A DNA stretch of 64,000 nt from Streptomyces chartreusis NRRL 3882 (GTDB taxonomy: Bacteria; Actinomycetota; Actinomycetes; Streptomycetales; Streptomycetaceae): assembly GCF_900236475.1 (NCBI RefSeq), contig NZ_LT963352.1:8155001-8219000 (forward strand), read 5' to 3'. This document shows positions 38,392 to 47,048 of the stretch, piece after piece (position 1 is the stretch's first letter; each line of letters starts with the position of its first letter). Made by a program: the position numbers and the translations under genes. The notes below the pieces were generated by a model. The model saw only the letters and a program-made list of their open reading frames with translations. It ran no database searches and was not told where the DNA came from.

Positions 38392-40227
38392 TCAGCCGAG
38401 CGCCCGGTCCAGATTGAACGCCGCGCTGATCAGCGCGAGATGCGTGAACGCCTGCGGGAAGTTGCCCTGCTGCTCCCCGGTGTGGCTGATCTCCTCGGCG
38501 TACAGTCCGAGGTGGTTGGCGTAGGTCAGCATCTTCTCGAAGGCGAGACGCGCCTCGTCGATCCGGCCCGCGTGCACCATGGCCTCGACGTACCAGAAAG
38601 AGCAGATGGAGAACGTGCCCTCGTCGCCGCGCAGCCCGTCCGGGCTGGACTGGGGGTCGTAGCGGTAGACCAGCGAGTCGGAGACCAGTTCCTCGGTGAG
38701 CGCGTCCAGCGTCGACAGCCACTTCGGATCGGTCGGGGCGATGAACTTCGTCAGCGGCATCATCAGCACGGCCGCGTCCAGCACGTCGCCGTCCTCGTGC
38801 TGGACGAAGGCCTGACGCGCCTCGGACCAGCCCCGGCTCATGATCCGCCGGTAGATCGTGTCGCGGCACTCCCGCCAGCGCGGCAGGTCGGCGGGCAGGC
38901 CGCGCCGGTTGGCCATCCGGATGGCCCGCTCGATCGCCACCCAGCACATCAGCCGCGAGTACAGGAAGTTCTTGCGCCCGCCCCGCGTCTCCCAGATCCC
39001 CTCGTCGGGCTGGTCCCAGTTCTCGCACACCCAGTCCACCAGCGCGCACACGTCGTCCCACTGGTCGCTGGAGATGGGCTTGGCCCACTTGTCGTAGAGG
39101 TAGATGGAGTCGATCAGCGCGCCGTAGATGTCGAGCTGGAGCTGGTCGGCCGCGGCGTTGCCGACGCGTACCGGCGCGGAACCCTCGTGGCCCTCCAGAT
39201 GGCCGAGTGTCGTCTCGGGCAGCTCGGTGCGCCCGTCGATGCCGTACATGATCTGCAAGGGGCCGGAGTGCTTGCCGTCGCCGGGGCTGATGTGCCGGGT
39301 CACGAAGTCCATGAACTTCTCGGCCTCGCCGGTGAAGCCCAGCCGCAGCAGGGCGTAGACGCAGAAGGCCGCGTCGCGCACCCACACGTACCGGTAGTCC
39401 CAGTTGCGTTCGCCGCCGAGCCGCTCGGGCAGACTCGTGGTGGGCGCGGCCACGATCGCCCCGGTCGGCGCGTAGGTGAGCAGCTTCAGCGTCAGCGCCG
39501 AGCGGTGCACCATCTCCCGCCAGCGGCCCCGGTACCGGGACGCCGCCAGCCAGCGCCGCCAGTACGTCACCGTCGCCGCGAACTGCTCCTCCGCCTCCGT
39601 GCGCGCACACCGGCGGGGCACCACGTCGCCGCCCACCTTGTCCAGCGCGAACACCGCCGACTCGCCCTCGGAGAGCTTGAAGTCCCCGCGTACGTCCGGC
39701 CCGTCGGTCTCCACCGGCACGGTCGCGGTCAGCGCGAGCGCCATCCCGTCGGCCTCGAAGACCGCCGTCTCACCGGTCAGCCGGACGGTGTGCGGCCGGG
39801 TGCCGTAGTCGAACCGGGGAGCGACGCGGGTACGGAACGGGATCGAGCCGCGTACGCACACCACCCGGCGGATCAGCCGGTGCCGCTCGGCCTCGGACGG
39901 GTCACCGTCGAGCGGCATGAAGTCCTGCACCTCGCCGACGCCGTCCTCGGTGAAGAACCGGGTGATCAGGACGTTGGTGTCGGGGAAGTAGAACTGCTTG
40001 GTCCGCGCCGGCACCGCCGCCGCCAGTTCGAAGCAGCCGCCGCGGTCCGCGTCCAGGATCGAGGCGAACACACTGGGCGCGTCGAAGGCCGGGCAGCAGT
40101 ACCAGTCGATCGTGCCGTCGGTTCCCACCAGGGCCACACTGCGCAGGTCGCCGATCAGTCCGTGCTCGGCGATCGGCAGATACCGCCGGCCCCCCGGCCC
40201 GTCGTGGCCCTCCGCTGGTCCGCCCAT
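38392..40227 (-). CDS. GH15-type glycosidase (glucoamylase/trehalase-like)
   Basis: This 611-residue cytoplasmic protein is a GH15-type (alpha/alpha)6 enzyme. The N-terminal beta domain (LPIAEHGLIGDLRSVALVGTDG, IDWYCCPAF) precedes the catalytic domain from about residue 240, with NWDYRYVWVRDAAF. The likely general acid is Glu in PDEGIWE, and the base Glu is in YAEEI. Members split trehalose or alpha-glucosides. It converges on the copper gene with three bases between, without a visible terminator. Confidence 0.88.
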   Translation of the reverse strand: MGGPAEGHDGPGGRRYLPIAEHGLIGDLRSVALVGTDGTIDWYCCPAFDAPSVFASILDADRGGCFELAAAVPARTKQFYFPDTNVLITRFFTEDGVGEVQDFMPLDGDPSEAERHRLIRRVVCVRGSIPFRTRVAPRFDYGTRPHTVRLTGETAVFEADGMALALTATVPVETDGPDVRGDFKLSEGESAVFALDKVGGDVVPRRCARTEAEEQFAATVTYWRRWLAASRYRGRWREMVHRSALTLKLLTYAPTGAIVAAPTTSLPERLGGERNWDYRYVWVRDAAFCVYALLRLGFTGEAEKFMDFVTRHISPGDGKHSGPLQIMYGIDGRTELPETTLGHLEGHEGSAPVRVGNAAADQLQLDIYGALIDSIYLYDKWAKPISSDQWDDVCALVDWVCENWDQPDEGIWETRGGRKNFLYSRLMCWVAIERAIRMANRRGLPADLPRWRECRDTIYRRIMSRGWSEARQAFVQHEDGDVLDAAVLMMPLTKFIAPTDPKWLSTLDALTEELVSDSLVYRYDPQSSPDGLRGDEGTFSICSFWYVEAMVHAGRIDEARLAFEKMLTYANHLGLYAEEISHTGEQQGNFPQAFTHLALISAAFNLDRALG

Positions 40228-40302
40228 GACCGCCTCCCTGGCCGGTACGCGCCTCAGCCCCAGCTTAGGCGGGCGGGCCGGGAAAGGGGCCGGGAACGCG
40301 GG

Positions 40303-41082
40303 TCACACGGTGACGACCCGGAGCCCTGCCTCCTCGAAGCGCCGCACCGTCTCCGCGTCGGCCGCCGTGTCCGTGACCAGCGTGTCCACCGCATCGGCAC
40401 CGCAGATCCGGGCGAACGCCCGCTGACCCAGCTTGCTGGAGTCGGCGGCCACGACCACGCGCTCCGCGCGTTCGCACAGCAGCCGGTTGATCGCGGCCTC
40501 CGCCTCGTCGTGCGCCGCGGCCCCGTGCGTGACGTCGAAGGCGACCACGCCGAGCACCGCCACGTCGACGGTGATCTGCCCGAGCACCGCGTCCGCGAGC
40601 GGCCCGACCAGCTCGTACGACTGGGCCCGCGCCACCCCGCCGGTCAGCACGATCTTGAACTGGGGCCGCACGGCCAGCTCATTGGCGATGTTCAGCGCGT
40701 TCGTCACGACGGTCAGCGCGGGCGAGCCGGACGCCAGGTCCCCGCGCACGGCCAGGGCCCGCGCCACCTCGGTGGTGGTCGTGCCCCCGGTCAGCCCGAC
40801 CGCCTCGCCCGGCGCGACCAGCTCGGCGACCGCCTTCGCGATGCGCTGCTTCTCGGAGGCGCGCCGGGCCGTCTTGTAGCGCAACGGCAGTTCGTAGGAC
40901 ACGCCGTGCACCACCGCACCGCCCCGCGTGCGCACCAGCATCTGCTGCTCGGCCAGCCGGTCGAAGTCGCGGCGGATCGTCGCCGCCGACACTTCGAGCT
41001 CCCCGGCCGCCTCCTCGACGTCCAGCCGGCCGCGCTCGACGAGCAGTTCCAGCAGCGCCTTCCAGCGGGCGTCGCGCGACAT
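40303..41082 (-). CDS. DeoR-family regulator (AgaR/GlpR-type)
   Basis: This 259-residue protein has a winged-helix N-terminus (RWKALLELLVERGRL, then VSAATIRRDFDRLAEQ) and a sugar-phosphate isomerase-like sensor domain (GLTGGTTTTEVARAL, KIVLTGGVAR, VVAADSSKLGQ). It is divergent from the SIS-aldolase genes and should control them in response to a sugar phosphate. ATG 41082 has GGAGG five bases upstream; a GTG at 41094 without ribosome site is the alternative. Confidence 0.88.
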   Translation of the reverse strand: MSRDARWKALLELLVERGRLDVEEAAGELEVSAATIRRDFDRLAEQQMLVRTRGGAVVHGVSYELPLRYKTARRASEKQRIAKAVAELVAPGEAVGLTGGTTTTEVARALAVRGDLASGSPALTVVTNALNIANELAVRPQFKIVLTGGVARAQSYELVGPLADAVLGQITVDVAVLGVVAFDVTHGAAAHDEAEAAINRLLCERAERVVVAADSSKLGQRAFARICGADAVDTLVTDTAADAETVRRFEEAGLRVVTV

Positions 41083-41135
41083 CCGCACCTCCACGACTCG
41101 ATCTCCGGGCGACCCTAACGCACCCGATCCCGCCC

Positions 41136-41149
41136 TGATGCTTGATGCT
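41136..41149. promoter_or_regulatory. Tandem heptamer TGATGCT, likely DeoR-family operator
   Basis: Two exact copies of TGATGCT stand head to tail in the 118-base gap between the divergent regulator and SIS genes. Short T-rich direct repeats are the usual sites of DeoR-type repressors. Confidence 0.55.
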
Positions 41150-41200
41150 GCTCGAAAGCCGGCGATATCTTGCAGGAACGATCAGATCGGAAGGTGCCGC

Positions 41201-42082
41201 ATGACGCATGTCGAGGACGAGCTGACCAGCCAGCCCGAGTGCTGGACACGCGCCGTGTCACAGGCGGCCGGGTACGCGGAGGTGCTGCCGGCGCCGGGGG
41301 AGCGGGTCGCGATCGTCGGATGCGGCACCTCGTACTTCATGGCGCAGGCGGCCGCGGCCCTGCGCGAGGCCGCGGGCCGGGGCGAGACCGACGCGTTCGC
41401 CGCCTCGGAGTTCCCGTACGGCCGCGCCTACGACCGGGTCGTCGCCCTCACCCGCTCCGGCACCACGACCGAGGTCCTCGATCTGCTCGGCAGACTGAAG
41501 GGCCGTACCCGCACCACCGCCATCACGGCCGACCCGGACACGCCCGTGCGGACGGCGGCCGACCGGCTCGCCGTCCTCGACTTCGCGGACGAACGCTCCG
41601 TCGTACAGACCCGGTTCGCCACCACGGCCCTCACCCTGCTCCGCGCCCACCTCGGCCTGCACCCCGACACCGCCGTCAGCGACGCGCGCACGGCCCTGGC
41701 CGAGCCCCTGCCCGAAGGCCTCGTGGACTGCGCTCAGTTCACCTTCCTGGGGCGCGGCTGGACCGTCGGTCTGGCCCACGAGGCCGGGCTGAAGATGCGC
41801 GAGGCGGCACTCTCCTGGGCGGAGGCCTACCCGGCGATGGAGTACCGGCACGGGCCCATCAGCGTCACCACGAGCGGCACCGCGACCTGGATGTTCGGTG
41901 AGGCACCCGAAGGGCTGGCCGGCCAGGTGCGCTCCACCGGCGGGTTGTGGATCGAGAACCGGCTCGACCCCCTGGCCGAGCTCGTCCGGGCCCAGCGCCT
42001 CGCGGTCGCCGTCGCCGCCGCCCGCGGCCTCGACCCGGACCGGCCGCGCCATCTCACCCGCTCGGTGATCCTCGCTCACTGA
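41201..42082 (+). CDS. SIS-domain sugar isomerase/deaminase (AgaS-like)
   Basis: This 293-residue protein has two SIS domains: AIVGCGTSYFMAQAAAALREA, then VVALTRSGTTTEVLDLL, and in the second half FTFLGRGWTVGLAHEAGLKMREA with AMEYRHGPISVT. These follow glucosamine-6-phosphate synthase isomerase domains and AgaS. It likely interconverts or deaminates an amino-sugar 6-phosphate, such as galactosamine-6-phosphate. GGAAGG lies seven bases upstream. The aldolase gene begins 13 bases later. Confidence 0.83.
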   Translation: MTHVEDELTSQPECWTRAVSQAAGYAEVLPAPGERVAIVGCGTSYFMAQAAAALREAAGRGETDAFAASEFPYGRAYDRVVALTRSGTTTEVLDLLGRLKGRTRTTAITADPDTPVRTAADRLAVLDFADERSVVQTRFATTALTLLRAHLGLHPDTAVSDARTALAEPLPEGLVDCAQFTFLGRGWTVGLAHEAGLKMREAALSWAEAYPAMEYRHGPISVTTSGTATWMFGEAPEGLAGQVRSTGGLWIENRLDPLAELVRAQRLAVAVAAARGLDPDRPRHLTRSVILAH

Positions 42083-42095
42083 CCCTGGAGGCACC

Positions 42096-42956
42096 GTGCC
42101 CCTCACCACCACCGGCGAGCTCATCACCCGGGCTGCCACAGCCCGTTCGGCCGTCGCCTCCTTCAACGTCATCACACTGGAACACGTCGAGGCCGTCATC
42201 GCGGGCGCCGAGTCCGTGCCCGCCCCCGTCGTGCTCCAGGTCAGTGAGAACGCGGTCATGTTCCACGGCGGACAGCTGTTCCCGCTCGCCCGAGCGGCCG
42301 TCGCAGCCGCCGAACTGGCCGCCGTACCGGTCGCGTTGCACCTCGACCACGTACAGAGCGAAACCCTGCTGCACCAGGCCGCGGAGGCCGGCTTCAGCTC
42401 CGTGATGTACGACGCGGCCCGGCTGCCCTACGCCGAGAACCTCGCCGCGACCCGGGCGGCGGTCGACCGGGCCCACTCCCAAGGGCTCTGGATCGAGGCA
42501 GAGTTGGGGCAGATCGGGGGCAAGAACGGCAGACCCCCGCTGGACGCGCACGCCCCGGGCGCCCGCACCGACCCCGACGAGGCCCGGGCCTTCGTCGCCG
42601 ACTCGGGCGTGGACGCCCTGGCCGTCGCCATCGGCAGCGCCCACGCCATGACGACCCGCACCGCCACCCTCGACCACGCCCTCCTCAAACAACTGTCGGC
42701 CGCGCTGGACGTCCCGCTCGTCCTGCACGGCTCCTCGGGCGTCCCGGACGGCGAACTCACCGCGGCGGTCGCGGGCGGCATCACCAAGGTCAACATCGGC
42801 ACCGCCCTGAACATCGCCCTGACCGGCGCGATCAGGGAGTTCCTCGCCGACCGCCCCGAGGCGGTCGACCCGCGCGGCTACCTGACGGTCGCGCGGGAGG
42901 CCATGACCCGGGCCGTGGCGAGGACCCTCCAGACCCTCGGCGCGACTACCGCTTGA
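42096..42956 (+). CDS. Class II aldolase (GatY/KbaY-type)
   Basis: This 286-residue zinc-dependent aldolase has FNVITLEHVEAVIAG, zinc-ligand HLDHVQS, EAELGQIGGKNG, and VLHGSSGVPD with KVNIGTALN. The tagatose-bisphosphate and fructose-bisphosphate aldolases share these blocks. Beside an AgaS-like isomerase and DeoR regulator it fits tagatose-1,6-bisphosphate cleavage; the kinase needed for the preceding step is not in the window. GTG start. It overlaps the convergent RNA methyltransferase gene by 11 bases. Confidence 0.85.
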   Translation: MPLTTTGELITRAATARSAVASFNVITLEHVEAVIAGAESVPAPVVLQVSENAVMFHGGQLFPLARAAVAAAELAAVPVALHLDHVQSETLLHQAAEAGFSSVMYDAARLPYAENLAATRAAVDRAHSQGLWIEAELGQIGGKNGRPPLDAHAPGARTDPDEARAFVADSGVDALAVAIGSAHAMTTRTATLDHALLKQLSAALDVPLVLHGSSGVPDGELTAAVAGGITKVNIGTALNIALTGAIREFLADRPEAVDPRGYLTVAREAMTRAVARTLQTLGATTA

Positions 42957-44091
42957 CCGCCTTCAGCACCACGAACTTCGGGTCGCTCGCCACCAGCCGG
43001 CTGTTGCCGAACAGCTTCCGCAGCTTGACGTGGTAGCCCAGATGCCGGTTGCCGATCACCCACAGCTCGCCGCCCGGCCGCAGCGCACGCCGCGCCCCGG
43101 TGAACATCCGCCAGGCCGTGGCGTCCGTCGTCGCCTGATGGGAATGGAACGGCGGGTTGTTCAGGACCAGATCGACACTGCCGGACGGCACCCCCGCCAG
43201 CCCGTCGCCGACCCGGAACTCCGCGTGCCCCGGCACCCCGTTGGCCTTGTACGTCGCCTCCGCCGAGGCCACGGCCTGGAACGACTCGTCCACGAACAGC
43301 ACCTCGGCCGCCGGGTCGGCCAGCGCCACCGCCGTACCGACCACGCCGTTGCCGCACCCCAGGTCCACCACCCGCCGGCCGCTCCCGCCATTCGGCAGAT
43401 GCTCCAGGAAGAACCGTGTGCCGATGTCGAGCCGGTCGGCACAGAAGACACCCGCGTGGTTCACGACGGTGCGCCCCGCCGCCGGTCCGATGCCGTCCGG
43501 GAGCGTGTAGACGTACGGCCACGGATTGGCGGGCCGCTGCAGCGCGGGATCCGGCGTGCAGAAGATCAGCCGGGCCTTCTTCTCGGCGAGCGAGGTGCGG
43601 GTCGGGCCGAGGATCCGCTCGAACAGCCGCAGCGTCGAGATGTGGATCTCCTTCACCATGCCCGCGCCCACGACGACCGTCCCCGCGTGCACCGCCGGCG
43701 CCAGCCGCAGCAACTGGTCCTCCAGCAGCGCCAGGCTCTTCGGCACCCGCACCAGGAGAACGTCGACACGGCCGGGTGGCGGGTCCTGCGTGGTCAGCAG
43801 CCGGACCGCGCCGGGCTCGACACCGTGCCGCGCGAGGTTGGCCCGGGTCGCCTCCTGGGTCAGGTGGGACTCGGTGATCTGCGCCGGCCGGTGCTCCGCG
43901 AGCGCCGTGACCAGGGCACCCCAGCGGTCCCCGACGACCACGACCGTGCCCGACAACGGGACCCCCTCCCGCGCCAGATACCTCAGCAGGTACTCGTCGG
44001 AGGCGTCCCAGGCACGCAGCCTGTCGCGCGGGTCCTCGGGGAAACGGGTCAGCGCGAGCTCGCCCCAGGGCGTCGTCATACGGTCGTCCAT
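42946..44091 (-). CDS. RlmG/RsmC-type 23S/16S rRNA (guanine-N2)-methyltransferase
   Basis: This 381-residue protein has the tandem architecture of the RsmC/RlmG family: an inactive N-terminal methyltransferase-like half and an active C-terminal half with VVDLGCGNGVVGTAVAL (SAM motif I) and the catalytic NPPFHSHQ. It methylates the N2 of a guanine in rRNA. ATG 44091 is used; ATG 44079 is also possible. No strong ribosome site is seen for either. Confidence 0.87.
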   Translation of the reverse strand: MDDRMTTPWGELALTRFPEDPRDRLRAWDASDEYLLRYLAREGVPLSGTVVVVGDRWGALVTALAEHRPAQITESHLTQEATRANLARHGVEPGAVRLLTTQDPPPGRVDVLLVRVPKSLALLEDQLLRLAPAVHAGTVVVGAGMVKEIHISTLRLFERILGPTRTSLAEKKARLIFCTPDPALQRPANPWPYVYTLPDGIGPAAGRTVVNHAGVFCADRLDIGTRFFLEHLPNGGSGRRVVDLGCGNGVVGTAVALADPAAEVLFVDESFQAVASAEATYKANGVPGHAEFRVGDGLAGVPSGSVDLVLNNPPFHSHQATTDATAWRMFTGARRALRPGGELWVIGNRHLGYHVKLRKLFGNSRLVASDPKFVVLKAVKR

Positions 44092-44162
44092 CGTGCGTCC
44101 AGGCTAGCCGAGCCGCAGCTCAGCCCAGGTCGGGGAGGAAAGCATCGGAGAGGATGGGAGGC

Positions 44163-44804
44163 ATGGACGGCGAACTGTTCCCCCGAGCCCGCACACAGCC
44201 GGCGCCGGGCGCGGTGCACATGCCGGACTGGCTGGACGCCGAGGGGCAGCGCGAGCTGCTGGACGCCTGCCGCGCGTGGGCGCGCCCACCGGCCGGGCTG
44301 CGCACGGTCCGTACCCCCGGCGGCGGCACCATGACCGCCCGGCAGGTCTGCCTCGGCCTGCACTGGTACCCGTACGGCTACGCCCGCACGGTCGTCGACG
44401 GCGACGGCGCCCCGGTGAAGCCGTTCCCCGAGTGGCTCGGCGACCTGGGCCGCCGGGCGGTCCGCGACACCCTCGGGGGACCGGCACCGGCCTACGACAT
44501 CGCCCTCATCAACTTCTACGACGCCGACGCCCGGATGGGCATGCACCGCGACAGCGACGAGAAGTCGGACGCGCCGGTGGTGTCGCTGAGCCTCGGCGAC
44601 ACCTGCGTGTTCCGCTTCGGCAACACCGAGACGCGCACCCGGCCCTGGACCGACGTCGAGCTGCGCAGCGGCGACCTGTTCGTCTTCGGCGGCCCGGCCC
44701 GGCTCGCCTACCACGGGGTCCCCCGGGTGCACCCAGGCACGGCACCGCCCGCGCTGGGCCTGGCCGGACGGCTCAACATCACGCTCCGGGTCAGCGGCCT
44801 GTAG
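44163..44804 (+). CDS. alkB: AlkB-type 2-oxoglutarate/Fe(II) dioxygenase
   Basis: This 213-residue dioxygenase repairs alkylated bases (1-methyladenine, 3-methylcytosine). The iron-binding motif is HRDSDE (HxD) with the distal His in AYHGVPR, the 2-oxoglutarate arginine in RLNITLR, and the nucleotide-flipping region INFYDADARMGMH. ATG 44163 is nine bases after GAGAGG. No ada gene is adjacent. Confidence 0.92.
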   Translation: MDGELFPRARTQPAPGAVHMPDWLDAEGQRELLDACRAWARPPAGLRTVRTPGGGTMTARQVCLGLHWYPYGYARTVVDGDGAPVKPFPEWLGDLGRRAVRDTLGGPAPAYDIALINFYDADARMGMHRDSDEKSDAPVVSLSLGDTCVFRFGNTETRTRPWTDVELRSGDLFVFGGPARLAYHGVPRVHPGTAPPALGLAGRLNITLRVSGL

Positions 44805-44840
44805 GCCGCCGGCCCTGCGGATCATGGGAGACTCGCCCTC

Positions 44841-46079
44841 ATGAGCGGGAAGGCTGACCCCCGGCCGGCGGGGGATGGGAGCACCTCGAGGACGCGGCTG
44901 GACCGGGGGCGCGGAGCCCTCGGACCCGCGCTGGAGCTCGTGCACACCGGACGCGCGCCGACCCGGGCCGTGCTCACCGCCGAGCTCGGGGTGACACGGG
45001 CGACGGCCGGCGCGGTCGCCGCCGAACTGGAGGCCCTCGGGCTGATCCGGGTCGACGCCCGGCCCGGCGCGGCGGCGGGCTCGCAGGGCCGGCCCTCGCA
45101 CAAGCTGGCCGTCGCCGAGGACGGGCCCGTCGCGCTCGCCGCGCAGGTGCACGCCGACGGTTTCCGGGCGGCGCTGGTCGGGCTGGGCGGCCGGATCGTC
45201 GCCACCGCGCCGGGCTGCGAGGTCGTCGACGCCGACCCGGCGAAGGTGCTCGCCTCCGTCGTCACGGCGGGCGCCGAGCTGCTGCGGGAGACCGGGCGCC
45301 GGTGCGTGGGCGCGGGACTCGCCGTACCGTCCGCGGTCGCCGAACCCGAGGGGCTGGCGCTCAACCCGCTGCACCTGGCCTGGCCCGCGGGCGCGCCCGT
45401 CCGGGACATCTTCGCCGAGCAGGTGCGCGCGGCCGGCCTCGACGGACCGGCGTTCGCCGCGAACGACGTCAACCTCGCCGCGCTCGCCGAGCACCGGCAC
45501 GGCGCCGGACGCGGCGCCCGTGACCTGCTGTGCGTGGCCACCGGCCACCGGGGCGTCGGCGGGGCGCTCGTCCTCGACGGCCGCCTCCACCGGGGCAGTT
45601 CGGGCCTCGCGCTGGAGGTCGGCCACCTCACCGTGCACCCCGAGGGCCGCCCCTGCCACTGCGGCAGCCGGGGCTGCCTGGACGTGGAGACCGACCCGCT
45701 GGCCTTCCTCACGGCGGCGGGCCGCGAACCGGGCCCCGAGGTGTCCCTGCTCCAGCAGTCCATCGACCTCATCCGCCACCACTACGACGACCCGGGCGTC
45801 CGCACCGCCACCGAGACCCTCATCGACCGGCTCGGCCTCGGACTCGCCGGCCTGGTCAACATCCTCAACCCGGACCGCATCATCCTCGGCGGCCTGCACC
45901 GCACCCTCCTCGACGCCGACCCCGACCGCCTCCGCGCCGTCGTCGCCGACCGCAGCCTGTGGGGCCAGAGCGGCGGCGTCCCGATCCTGGCATGCACCCT
46001 CGACCACAACAGCCTGGTCGGCGCCGCGGAACTGGCGTGGCAGCCGGTACTGGACGATCCACTCGGGGCGCTCACCTAG
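44841..46079 (+). CDS. ROK-family transcriptional regulator
   Basis: This 412-residue ROK protein has an N-terminal winged helix (RAVLTAELGVTRATAGAVAAE), a sugar-kinase-like fold, and the zinc motif CHCGSRGCLDVE. Regulators of this type (XylR/NagC) bind a sugar or sugar phosphate. No obvious target operon is adjacent; the AlkB gene lies upstream in the same direction. The stop overlaps the convergent ilvY stop. Confidence 0.88.
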   Translation: MSGKADPRPAGDGSTSRTRLDRGRGALGPALELVHTGRAPTRAVLTAELGVTRATAGAVAAELEALGLIRVDARPGAAAGSQGRPSHKLAVAEDGPVALAAQVHADGFRAALVGLGGRIVATAPGCEVVDADPAKVLASVVTAGAELLRETGRRCVGAGLAVPSAVAEPEGLALNPLHLAWPAGAPVRDIFAEQVRAAGLDGPAFAANDVNLAALAEHRHGAGRGARDLLCVATGHRGVGGALVLDGRLHRGSSGLALEVGHLTVHPEGRPCHCGSRGCLDVETDPLAFLTAAGREPGPEVSLLQQSIDLIRHHYDDPGVRTATETLIDRLGLGLAGLVNILNPDRIILGGLHRTLLDADPDRLRAVVADRSLWGQSGGVPILACTLDHNSLVGAAELAWQPVLDDPLGALT

Positions 46080-46965
46080 GCCAGCCGGGGCGCTCACCTG
46101 GGCCTCTCGGGGTGTTCCCCTGGGCCAGACTCCACAGCGCCGCCACCAGCGGCCGCCGCAGGTCGGCCCGCCTGACACACAGTCCGATCGCGAACGGCTC
46201 CGGCGCCGGATCGGCCGGCACCACCGCCAGCCGGTCCCGCACCGCGCTGTGCTCCAGCACCAGGCGGGGGACCACGCCCGTACCGCAGCCCAGCGCGACC
46301 AGCGTCAGCAGTCCCTCGTGGCCGTCGGGCTCACAGGCCACGTCCGGTGTGGTGCCGCGGGCGCGGAACCAGCGGTCGGCGGCATCGCGGACCAGGCCGC
46401 GGTGAGGGAGGACGAACGGCCCGCCGAGCCCGGGATCCGGCCGGTCCCGGGCCGTGACCAGGACCAGCTCGGTCACCGCGACCGTGCGGCTCACCAGCGG
46501 CTCCGGCAGTCTCGGCGGAATTCCCGCCACGGCCGCGTCGACCTCTCCCTCGTCCAGCCGGGCCAGGGCCGCCGCCGCGTCACCCGTCCGCAGATCGAGC
46601 CGGACCTGGGGATGCGTGGCACGAAAGGGCGCCAGCAGGTCCGGCAGCAACACCTGGCACGCCGTCACCGTGGCGAACACGGCCAGCCGGCCGGTGAGCA
46701 GCGCCGGGTCGGGATGTTCCTCGCGGTAGGAGCGCCACAACTCCAGGGCCCGGACGGCGTACTCGCGGAACCGGTGCCCCTCCGCCGTGAGCGACACCCC
46801 GCGCGGCCCCCGGTCGAACAGCCGGTGCCCGAGGTCCGCCTCCAGCCGCTGCACGGTCCGGGTCAGCGTCGCCGGGCTGACGTGACAGTCCAGGCTCGTC
46901 CGGCCGAAGTTGAGCGTCTGCGCGAGATGCAGGAACAGTCGCAACTCCCGGTGGTCGTCCCGCAC
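46072..46965 (-). CDS. ilvY: IlvY-like LysR-family activator
   Basis: This 297-residue LysR regulator has an N-terminal helix-turn-helix (HVSPATLTRTVQRLEADLG) and a ligand domain with LTLVALGCGTGVVP. The order of motifs follows E. coli IlvY, which activates ilvC when acetolactate or acetohydroxybutyrate is bound, and it is divergent from a ketol-acid reductoisomerase gene here too. GAAAGG lies eight bases before GTG 46965; GTG 46974 would have no room for it. Confidence 0.85.
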   Translation of the reverse strand: MRDDHRELRLFLHLAQTLNFGRTSLDCHVSPATLTRTVQRLEADLGHRLFDRGPRGVSLTAEGHRFREYAVRALELWRSYREEHPDPALLTGRLAVFATVTACQVLLPDLLAPFRATHPQVRLDLRTGDAAAALARLDEGEVDAAVAGIPPRLPEPLVSRTVAVTELVLVTARDRPDPGLGGPFVLPHRGLVRDAADRWFRARGTTPDVACEPDGHEGLLTLVALGCGTGVVPRLVLEHSAVRDRLAVVPADPAPEPFAIGLCVRRADLRRPLVAALWSLAQGNTPRGPGERPGWPR

Positions 46966-47005
46966 GGCCTGCACCTTTCACTTGATGCAACAGGGCGCTG
47001 CACAA

Positions 47006-47042
47006 GTTGCGCTTGCCGCAACGCTCCGGCCGAGCCTACAAC
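47006..47042 (+). promoter_or_regulatory. IlvY-type operator and possible leaderless ilvC promoter
   Basis: GTTGC-N7-GCAAC (47006-47022) is a LysR T-N11-A type inverted repeat. Its right half overlaps a -35 TTGCCG (47013-47018). With an 18-base spacer, -10 TACAAC (47037-47042) would start transcription at 47049, the A of the ilvC ATG. No ribosome site is present upstream of that ATG. Confidence 0.5.
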
Positions 47043-47048
47043 TCGACC

